A stretch of DNA of 8,168 nucleotides. Source: DATKMP01 sp035541775 (GTDB lineage: Bacteria > Bacteroidota > Ignavibacteria > UBA10030). Below the pieces are notes generated by a model, which saw only the letters and a list, made by a program, of their open reading frames with translations, made no database searches and was not told the DNA's origin. Both the position numbers and the translations under genes were made by a program. Below are positions 1 to 5,295 of the stretch, piece after piece. Every line of letters begins with the position of its first letter. Position 1 is the first letter of the stretch. The stretch spans positions 1 to 8,168 of the forward strand of contig DATKMP010000036.1 of NCBI GenBank assembly GCA_035541775.1, given 5' to 3'.

Positions 1-71
1 GACCTGAAAATTATTCAAGGATAGAATTTTATTTTGTGAAGGTTGTTCGACAATAAATTTACGCTTGATTC

Positions 72-2369
72 TCATGGCTCAAATTCCAGTTCCATCGTCA
101 CAGGCACGAACGGTTTCATAACACTCCTCCGTTCTTTCGTCAATCCCAATTCATTTTTTAACGCATCGACGGAATATCCGAACGGTTCCAACAACGTCTC
201 CGCCGCTTGAAGAACAAACTCGGAATATTTCTCCGCATCATAACCGTCTTCCAACGCATACAACGCAAGCGGTTTGGCTTTCATCGGGTCGCGTTTGCCG
301 GTGGCATCGGTAATAATGTATTCGATTCCTTCGCCGGGTGAAAGCTGCACGCCCGCTTCCGATAATGTTTGCGAAACAATGGCATTGATGCTCCGGTTGG
401 AATATTCAAACGGATCGCGCGAAATACGCCGCTTGATAATCAACTGCAGCGGATCGGCATTTCCGGATTTCAGTTCGTCGATGGATTCTTTCACGATGCC
501 GAGCAGGTCCGGCACCATGCGCTTGATGCTTTCGATGCTGTCCGCGTTCGCCATCATCTCCAGCATGCGCTGCTGCATGTGCTTGACAAATTTCGATGTA
601 TCTCCCCGCCGCACTTCCAGCCCGCGTATTTTCGATTCGCCCGTATCGTAGGTACCGGCATAGCGTGTGGCGGTCGGTATGGCTTCATCCATTTTGGAAG
701 CAGGAAACAACAGCCACTTATAAATTCCTTCCAAGGAAATACTGACGTCGACGGCCTGTTCGATCTTGACGGCAAGCTCTTCATACTCCTGCGTTGTTGC
801 ACCTTCTTTCTTCAACCAGATGCAATCCACAATCGCGTGAATCAATTCAAAGCCATGCTCTTCGGCAATGGCCTTTGCTTTCAAAAGCCCTTCGCGTGCA
901 AACGCGTTGACCGCTTCGTGCGCTTCGATACGCCCCATTCTGGATTTTTTGAAACCGAGATACCCGAAACATGTCACCAAAATCCATTTCAATGCGCCTT
1001 GAATCCGGTCGTATTTTTCCCGCAGCTCTTTGGTCGCAGCATGTTTTTTCAAGTATTTATACCGTGCGCGTTTCTTGACAATCGGGCGCAAGGTGGTTGG
1101 CACAAGTCCGATGCGTTTTTCACAAAGCCGATAACCAAGTTCCGGCACACGATGTTTTGAATCCGGACAGCAGAGACAATCTAATGTTTCTGCCGAGATA
1201 TTGTGATTGATCATCAGGGACGGATACATCGAAGCGAAGTCGAGCTCCGCAACCTGTTCGTGGTAACCGGCCTTCGGCATAAAGTGCAATCCTCCGCGGT
1301 CGGACATGAGGAGTGTGCTGAAACTTTTGAATGCTTCCTTCAACGGACGTTTATACGGAACGAGCACGTTGTTTCGGTACGCCCACGAAAGCTGCATCGA
1401 TGCCAGCGCAGAGCCGATGCTTGTCCGCGCCTGCCGCTGGATGCCGACTTGCGATAAACGTGAAAGCTCGATCAGCCCTTCGAGCTCTCCTTCTCCCATA
1501 ATAAATGAATTGTCTTTATCCAGATGCCAGCGCCCTGCAAGTTCAAACGCTCCGTCGCGATGCTTGATGCTGCCGTAGCTGAAAAAACTTGTCGCTTTGC
1601 TGATAAGATACTCCGCCTGATCATCTCTATTCAAATGCAGCGGTACATTGTATTGTCTGGATAACATCACCAGCAACGGCAACAGTGCGGCATCGCCATA
1701 ATGAGAACGAAGAATATCGGGATCGTATTTCAGAAGATAGCTGTTGATGCCGTTCAACAGTTCTGCGGGAGAATCCTGCTCCAGCACAATGGTTCTTCCC
1801 TCCACTTCGATCTGGAGTTCCAGCGCACGCTGGTACTTCGGCGCAAGCAGCGTCATCGAAGGCGTGAGCGTCATCGTCGTCAGCGGAGGAACTTCATATT
1901 CATCGGCATCGAACGTATCATGCAATGCCCACGATTGCAGAAATCCGTTCACCACCGTATAGGAGCCGTATGCGAGCGGGAATAATTGCGTGACGTAGTA
2001 AAACATCTGCGCCGGCTTGATGTCCGCATTGTAGAACTGATAAAATTTAAATCGTTCCGAAACCAAACGCACAGCACGTGAATATTCTAATGGATTGCGG
2101 ACGGCGATTTCCGTTACCGGAAGAGTTTTGCCGGAATATAATTCCCGTTTAAAAATTTTTTCAGGATTGATCGTGATGGGCAGCGTTCGTTCGAACGGAG
2201 CGAGCAAACGCTCCTCTCCCGCGTTCAAGGTCATATAAAACGCCGGCTGGAATACATACCGTGCTTTGTGCTTCACGCCGTTTCGATCGATCAGCCAGAC
2301 CATGATGCCGTCCGCCACAGGATACGCATCGAACAGCCAGCCGAGAATATTATGCTTGCCGGAGTTCAT
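72..2369 (-). CDS. Family B DNA polymerase of the PolB2 (Dpo2-like) type, probable translesion polymerase
   Basis: The 765-residue product has the order of a family B polymerase. Motif A is intact (DFASMYPS, 377-384). Motif B is altered: K461 is kept, but the usual N, S and Y are V465, T466 and F468, in KWILVTCFGYLG. Motif C reads HAIVDCIW (511-518): against YGDTDSLF the first aspartate is I513 and the second is D515. The thumb-region motif RGLEVRRGD is at 582-590. The proofreading domain looks dead: the Exo I D-I-E is Q186-I187-E188, and Exo II (DPDILRSHYGDAAL, 216-229) lacks the usual N and final D. Cysteines 398, 400, 401 and 416 between motifs A and B may bind metal. The altered motifs match what I know of archaeal PolB2, a clade with a few bacterial members; crenarchaeal Dpo2 is linked to damage-induced mutagenesis. 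The ATG overlaps the upstream gene by 20 nt and has no clear Shine-Dalgarno site, so translation is probably coupled. Family call firm; translesion role inferred. Confidence 0.9.
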   Translation of the reverse strand: MNSGKHNILGWLFDAYPVADGIMVWLIDRNGVKHKARYVFQPAFYMTLNAGEERLLAPFERTLPITINPEKIFKRELYSGKTLPVTEIAVRNPLEYSRAVRLVSERFKFYQFYNADIKPAQMFYYVTQLFPLAYGSYTVVNGFLQSWALHDTFDADEYEVPPLTTMTLTPSMTLLAPKYQRALELQIEVEGRTIVLEQDSPAELLNGINSYLLKYDPDILRSHYGDAALLPLLVMLSRQYNVPLHLNRDDQAEYLISKATSFFSYGSIKHRDGAFELAGRWHLDKDNSFIMGEGELEGLIELSRLSQVGIQRQARTSIGSALASMQLSWAYRNNVLVPYKRPLKEAFKSFSTLLMSDRGGLHFMPKAGYHEQVAELDFASMYPSLMINHNISAETLDCLCCPDSKHRVPELGYRLCEKRIGLVPTTLRPIVKKRARYKYLKKHAATKELREKYDRIQGALKWILVTCFGYLGFKKSRMGRIEAHEAVNAFAREGLLKAKAIAEEHGFELIHAIVDCIWLKKEGATTQEYEELAVKIEQAVDVSISLEGIYKWLLFPASKMDEAIPTATRYAGTYDTGESKIRGLEVRRGDTSKFVKHMQQRMLEMMANADSIESIKRMVPDLLGIVKESIDELKSGNADPLQLIIKRRISRDPFEYSNRSINAIVSQTLSEAGVQLSPGEGIEYIITDATGKRDPMKAKPLALYALEDGYDAEKYSEFVLQAAETLLEPFGYSVDALKNELGLTKERRSVMKPFVPVTMELEFEP

Positions 2370-2598
2370 CGCGCAGGTCGATAATTTCCCGGTACATACC
2401 GATCATCATCGCAAGGGCGATACTTTCAAACGGTATCGGCCGCGCTTCCATGGAAATTGCCGGAAGCTGCAGTTTGGCATCGCGAAATAATTTGTCGAGT
2501 ATATCTTGATCCTCTTTCCTGAGCGCCTGCCGGAATTTCGACCAGCTTGCCTCTTCGCGCTGAATCAAGAGCGTTGCTGTTGGTACTGTTCGTCCCAT
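2350..2598 (-). CDS. Small helical protein of the PolB2 cassette (MGRT N-terminus)
   Basis: This 82-residue protein begins MGRTVPTATLLIQREEASW and is predicted to be almost wholly helical and highly charged. It has a central W-x2-FR-x-ALRKEDQ segment (19-31), a PIPFESIALAMM segment (about 54-65) and a C-terminal EIIDLRDEL helix that could form a coiled coil. I chose the ATG at 2598 because GGAGAAA lies about 7 nt upstream; an in-frame ATG at 2637 has no comparable site. The start lies inside the 3' end of the RecA-like gene, and the stop lies inside the polymerase gene, the pattern of translational coupling. From memory, short haloarchaeal proteins beginning MGRTNPT have the same W..(F/Y)RRALRR.D pattern, so this may be a conserved PolB2-associated protein. 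That is recollection, not a search. A role as polymerase accessory or adaptor is inferred only from position. Confidence 0.8.
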   Translation of the reverse strand: MGRTVPTATLLIQREEASWSKFRQALRKEDQDILDKLFRDAKLQLPAISMEARPIPFESIALAMMIGMYREIIDLRDELRQA

Positions 2599-3193
2599 AA
2601 GGTACTTTCTCCATGATAATGTGTTGCATCGTGTCATAGGATTCTAAACGGTAAATCACGTCCGACATTTCTTTGAATTGCAGCAACAGCCGCTCGCGTC
2701 CTTTCATCTGAAAATGCGGCGTCTTGGAAACAAGCATCGTAGAAATGTGATGACGCTTGAGAAGTTCGAAGGCAAGGTGAATGCGCCGGATCATATCGAC
2801 AATGTCCCGCATCGTTACTTGCTCGTCGTCAAATAAATCAATGGGGCCGTAAATAAGAAGCACCCGGCTGTTGACCGACTGCATATATTCCAGAAGACCG
2901 TCGGTAAGAGCAACATCCATCTGGTAACAGGTGAACGCGCGGCTGACAAAAGCCCTGTTTAAAAATGTGTGCGGTGCAAATCCCGTGTAGCGGGCGAGTC
3001 TTGCAAGATAATACGGATCGACTCTGTTGGCGCCGTCCACAAACACCACGGGACTTTGATACCGGATGATCTCTGCAGCAACCAGCGTTGCCGTCGAATA
3101 CACGCCGTGCTCGCCATAGAGCAAGCCCAGTTTGCCCGGCGGCTCGGTAAAATCGTTATTGACAACTCGATATGCAGGAAGATTTGTATTCAT
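2426..3193 (-). CDS. RadA/RecA-like protein with degenerate ATPase motifs (ImuA-like position)
   Basis: Starting at the ATG at 3193 the product has 255 residues. Its core follows the RadA/RecA fold: a P-loop region GEHGVYST (27-34), a strand VVFVDGANRVDP (about 49-60) like the YIDTEGTFRPER region of RadA, SRAFTCYQM (84-92) like the ARAFNSNHQM segment, a hydrophobic strand VLLIYG (111-116) where Walker B should be, and a late strand TMLVSK (about 152-157). The Walker A lysine is missing (GxxGxGKT reads GEHGVYST), and the Walker B strand ends in Y-G instead of D. It may therefore not hydrolyse ATP, as in SOS-linked RecA relatives such as ImuA and SulA. The last 57 or so residues overlap the next gene for 173 nt in another frame and look unconstrained. 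An upstream ATG at 3232 would add 13 residues but lies within the terminator hairpin. Neither start has a convincing Shine-Dalgarno site, so the 5' end is uncertain. Confidence 0.75.
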   Translation of the reverse strand: MNTNLPAYRVVNNDFTEPPGKLGLLYGEHGVYSTATLVAAEIIRYQSPVVFVDGANRVDPYYLARLARYTGFAPHTFLNRAFVSRAFTCYQMDVALTDGLLEYMQSVNSRVLLIYGPIDLFDDEQVTMRDIVDMIRRIHLAFELLKRHHISTMLVSKTPHFQMKGRERLLLQFKEMSDVIYRLESYDTMQHIIMEKVPYGTNSTNSNALDSARRGKLVEIPAGAQERGSRYTRQIISRCQTAASGNFHGSAADTV

Positions 3194-3250
3194 AAAATAA
3201 AAAAGCCCGATGAACGGAATGCACGAATGCATACGCTCTTCATCGGGCTT
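3194..3250 (-). terminator. Intrinsic terminator or attenuator before the RecA-like/PolB2 genes
   Basis: On the minus strand a perfect 12-bp stem (AAGCCCGATGAA at 3250-3239 with TTCATCGGGCTT at 3214-3203) encloses a second small hairpin, ATGCA-TTCG-TGCAT (3232-3219). A TTTTTTATTTT run follows and ends directly at the ATG at 3193. The plus strand has no T-run after the stem, so the signal works in the minus direction. It lies 37 nt after the stop of the 67-residue gene. Any transcript from the LexA-controlled promoter must pass it to reach the polymerase genes. Whether it is a plain terminator or a regulated attenuator cannot be told from sequence. Confidence 0.85.
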
Positions 3251-3286
3251 GAATAATCAACAACCCAATTGCTATGTGAAAAATAA

Positions 3287-3490
3287 TTATGCTTCGGCTT
3301 TCACGCGCCGCAGCTTGGAACGGAGATCGACTTCAATCTCGCCGGCAATCTTGCCGTTCTGCCGCGGAACGGAAATAACGACAGAACCAAAATGGTCTTC
3401 GGGAACATGATAGCCCAGCACGTCTAAAATCTTTTTCAAGTAATTGTTAACGAGCCGTTCCTGTTCGGATGTATAAGAAGAAAGAGCCAT
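3287..3490 (-). CDS. Hypothetical 67-residue protein co-transcribed with lexA
   Basis: I do not recognise this protein. It has an N-terminal helical half (TSEQERLVNNYLKKILDVLG, 7-26) and a strand-rich basic half (VVISVPRQNGKIAGEIEVDL, 37-56), ending in a K/R-rich tail (RSKLRRVKAEA). There is no signal peptide, membrane span or cysteine cluster. Its ATG lies 7 nt after the lexA stop, preceded by GAGG about 6 nt upstream, so it should be translated from the lexA mRNA and induced with it. It is the last gene before the intrinsic terminator. A small protein so tightly linked to lexA could modulate the SOS response or the neighbouring polymerase, but that rests on position only. It is more likely real than chance because it fills the gap with proper spacing and a ribosome binding site. 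Confidence 0.7.
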   Translation of the reverse strand: MALSSYTSEQERLVNNYLKKILDVLGYHVPEDHFGSVVISVPRQNGKIAGEIEVDLRSKLRRVKAEA

Positions 3491-3497
3491 ACCGACC

Positions 3498-4163
3498 TCA
3501 CGATGCTTTGCGAAGTTTTAAGGAATCGTCGATCCGTTTTTTATCGATGGCGCGCATCATGCCGACCACCACACCGACGATTTTAAAATTCTCATCGTGC
3601 TTATCGATCACGATGGGTTTGTATTTTTTATTGGCAGGAACAAGAGAGATCGTCGTTCCTTCCTTCTGAAACCATTTGACCGTCGGTTCGCCTTCGACCA
3701 GCGCAACAACCATTCGGCCGCTCTTGGCTTCAACGTCGGGATCGACAAACAGAAGATCGCCGGTGGCAATTTGAGCATCCTGCATGCTGTCGCCGCGCAC
3801 ATACAGGCCGAACACGTTCTTGGAAGCAGAAATATACCTGTGCACTTCAAACGTATCGACAACATTGTCCTGCGACATAAACGGATGGCCTGCCGGAACA
3901 TAGCCGTAGATGGGAATGCCGTTCGGCTTTGAAACGGGAAGCTCGATGCCGCGTGAAATATTCGGAATATACCGCAGGGCATGTTTGCGGTCTAAGGCAA
4001 GCAAATGGCCTCTGACAGCATTGGGATTGATGTGCAGAAGACCGGCAAGCTCTGCCAAGGTCGGCGGATGCGCATTGCCGTTTAAAAATTCGCGGACCAC
4101 ATCCAGAACTTTTTGTTGTGTTTCTGTTAACGGTGCTGTTTTCTTTTTCGTCAACTGTCCCAT
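3498..4163 (-). CDS. lexA: LexA, SOS-response transcriptional repressor
   Basis: LexA binds operators of DNA-damage genes and is inactivated when RecA filaments trigger its self-cleavage. All the expected parts are visible in 221 residues: an N-terminal winged helix (about 11-72, with PPTLAELAGLL and recognition helix NPNAVRGHLLAL), the cleavage site A91-G92 in YVPAGHPF, the catalytic serine S126 in RGDSMQDAQI, and the general-base lysine K163 in EPTVKWF. The length is slightly above the roughly 200 usual for the family. The P-N-A start of the recognition helix matches Escherichia coli LexA, which reads CTGT half-sites and is unlike the Bacillus type, in agreement with the boxes found upstream. 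The ATG is 1 nt after the DUF3795 stop, with AAAGGAG about 9 nt upstream inside that gene. Autoregulation follows from the LexA boxes at the operon promoter. Confidence 0.97.
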   Translation of the reverse strand: MGQLTKKKTAPLTETQQKVLDVVREFLNGNAHPPTLAELAGLLHINPNAVRGHLLALDRKHALRYIPNISRGIELPVSKPNGIPIYGYVPAGHPFMSQDNVVDTFEVHRYISASKNVFGLYVRGDSMQDAQIATGDLLFVDPDVEAKSGRMVVALVEGEPTVKWFQKEGTTISLVPANKKYKPIVIDKHDENFKIVGVVVGMMRAIDKKRIDDSLKLRKAS

Positions 4164-4164
4164 G

Positions 4165-4461
4165 TCAGTGAACTCCTTTTAAGCGTGCGACTCGTACTGT
4201 AATCGATGCCAGATGTTCTTCCTGAGAAGAATTTGGATCCTTTTGTTCAAGAAAATTTTTGCATGGCACTTCCGAACAAGCGCCGCAATCCTTGTATCCT
4301 TTTTTATTCACGGCGCAGTCGAACAAGGCGCAGGTTTTTGTCGGCAGCGCTTCTTGTGCCCAGAAGGTCGATCCCTTCACGGCAAAACATCCGCTGCATG
4401 TGCTGGGGTACCATGGGCAAGCAGAACAATCTAATCCGCAGGCAGAAATAAGTGATTCCAT
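4165..4461 (-). CDS. Cysteine-rich DUF3795-type protein, first gene of the lexA operon
   Basis: This 98-residue protein carries ten cysteines (8, 12, 15, 22, 25, 44, 49, 59, 62, 67). They are arranged as CGLDCSAC, CSGC, CALFDC, CGAC and a final C, the pattern I associate with DUF3795, a family of unknown function thought to bind metal or an iron-sulfur cluster. The C-terminal 30 residues are helical, and there is no signal peptide. I chose the ATG at 4461 because GAGGAAA lies just upstream and the cysteine domain begins at once. A TTG at 4509 would add 16 residues, but it lies within the -10/LexA-box region and is rejected. The stop is 1 nt before lexA, so the two genes are certainly co-transcribed. 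Being first in a LexA-autoregulated operon implies damage induction; its biochemical role is unknown. Confidence 0.85.
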   Translation of the reverse strand: MESLISACGLDCSACPWYPSTCSGCFAVKGSTFWAQEALPTKTCALFDCAVNKKGYKDCGACSEVPCKNFLEQKDPNSSQEEHLASITVRVARLKGVH

Positions 4462-4486
4462 TGCATTTCCTCTGTAATTATATATA

Positions 4487-4502
4487 CTGTTTATATAAAC
4501 AC
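4487..4502 (-). promoter_or_regulatory. LexA box 2 (downstream operator)
   Basis: The minus strand reads GTGTTTATATAAACAG. Apart from its first base it is the palindrome CTGTTTAT/ATAAACAG, close to the Escherichia consensus CTGT-N8-ACAG. It lies around and just after the expected transcription start of the lexA operon, and shares one base with box 1. Confidence 0.75.
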
Positions 4503-4517
4503 TATACAAATATACAG
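4502..4517 (-). promoter_or_regulatory. LexA box 1 (operator overlapping the -10)
   Basis: The minus strand reads CTGTATATTTGTATAG, matching 13 of 16 positions of the Escherichia LexA box CTGTATATATATACAG. It covers the -10 element TATATT of the promoter, so bound LexA would block RNA polymerase. The centre-to-centre distance to box 2 is 15 bp. Confidence 0.75.
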
Positions 4518-4537
4518 TATTTGGAGGTTGATGTCAA
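4509..4537 (-). promoter_or_regulatory. Sigma70-type promoter of the DUF3795-lexA operon
   Basis: The minus strand has TTGACA (4537-4532), a 17-bp spacer and TATATT (4514-4509), close to ideal spacing and sequence for a housekeeping sigma factor. Transcription should start near 4502, giving a leader of about 40 nt before the DUF3795 ATG. The overlap with two LexA boxes makes this a repressible SOS promoter. Confidence 0.8.
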
Positions 4538-4605
4538 GAAGTTTTTTTGAGGCGGAAGAATAGTATGTTTTTCAATGAGTGAGAGTAACGATAAAACGCG
4601 GCAAT

Positions 4606-5286
4606 TCAGCTTTTCATTCTATCCAGCACGACAACGAATTCGCCTTTCTTTTCTTCTTTCAAGAATTGCTGGTACAATGCCGCAGCAGCGCCATGATAAA
4701 TTTTTTCTGTCGGCAGCGTAAGGTCGAATGCCACACAGACGCGGCGCGTTTCGCCAAAGACCTCGGCAATATCGCGAATCAACTGCGTCAATCGGTACGG
4801 CGTATCCATCAACACCACGGTTCTGCGCTCCTTGCGGAGTTGATGCAATTCTTGAATTCGCCGCTCCCGTTTTGGGGAAAGGAATCCGGCAAAAACAAAT
4901 TCGGTAATCACAAATCCGCTGACCGTCAGTGCCGGCAAGAGCGATGATGCACCGGGCAGCGGAACAACATCGATGTGTTGTTGAATGGCGCGTTCCACTA
5001 ACACGCGGCCCGGATCGGAAAACACTGGCGTGCCGCAATCCGAAATCAGTGCGAGCGATTTTCCGTTTTTCAGCAAGCCCATGAGCACACTTGCCGATGC
5101 GGATTCGTTGTGTTCATTCAATGTCTCGATCGGTTTTTCAATGCCATAGTGATGCAGCAGCTTCGACCCCTCGTTTCGCTCTTCGCATATTACAACATCG
5201 ACCTTCTTCAACGTATCGAGCGCACGAACGGTAATATCGTCATAGTTGCCGATCGGAGTGGCAACAAGATATAATGTGCCTGCCAT
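4606..5286 (-). CDS. rsmI: RsmI-family SAM-dependent methyltransferase, divergent (16S rRNA C1402 ribose methylation)
   Basis: RsmI belongs to the tetrapyrrole-methylase fold and methylates the ribose of C1402 in 16S rRNA. The 226-residue product shows the family order: VATPIGNYDDITVRAL (8-23), ISDCGTPVFSDPG (81-93, SAM pocket), PLPGASSLLPAL (109-120), GFLSPKR (134-140) and a closing KGEFVVVLD (214-222). It is shorter than the usual 270-290 residues because it lacks the C-terminal helical domain. Two family motifs are changed: EDTR is EERN (35-38), and the usual RELTK-x-x-E is FDLTLPTE (187-194). It may therefore be a diverged paralogue with another substrate, as some genomes carry two such proteins. 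The ATG at 5286 is preceded by AAGGA at good spacing and lies 9 nt after the permease gene, so it is the last gene of the dut operon. Family firm, exact substrate moderate. Confidence 0.75.
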   Translation of the reverse strand: MAGTLYLVATPIGNYDDITVRALDTLKKVDVVICEERNEGSKLLHHYGIEKPIETLNEHNESASASVLMGLLKNGKSLALISDCGTPVFSDPGRVLVERAIQQHIDVVPLPGASSLLPALTVSGFVITEFVFAGFLSPKRERRIQELHQLRKERRTVVLMDTPYRLTQLIRDIAEVFGETRRVCVAFDLTLPTEKIYHGAAAALYQQFLKEEKKGEFVVVLDRMKS

Positions 5287-5295
5287 AACGAATCC

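Noticed and set aside
1..71. Terminator after the polymerase gene
   Set aside because: No GC-rich stem followed by a T-run is visible on the minus strand; the terminator may lie beyond the window.
369..1160. 263-codon open frame on the plus strand within the polymerase gene
   Set aside because: It is antisense to a gene with clear motifs, its translation shows no family pattern and it has no ribosome site. It is a codon-bias shadow.
1741..1760. Inverted repeat CTGTTGA-6 nt-TCAACAG resembling a LexA operator
   Set aside because: CTGT and ACAG are 12 bases apart instead of 8, and it lies deep inside the polymerase coding region. It is probably chance.
3251..3286. Weak promoter-like sequence (TTCACA, 17 bp, ATTATT) on the minus strand upstream of the hairpin
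   Set aside because: The -10 match is poor, and any transcript from it would still meet the terminator before the RecA-like gene.
4472..4489. Possible third LexA box (CTGT..ACTG) next to boxes 1 and 2
   Set aside because: It is 18 bases long instead of 16 and one half is CAGT instead of CTGT, so spacing and symmetry do not fit.
4507..4509. TTG start giving a 114-residue DUF3795 protein
   Set aside because: It falls in the -10/LexA-box region at or before the expected transcription start, and the ATG at 4461 has a proper ribosome site.
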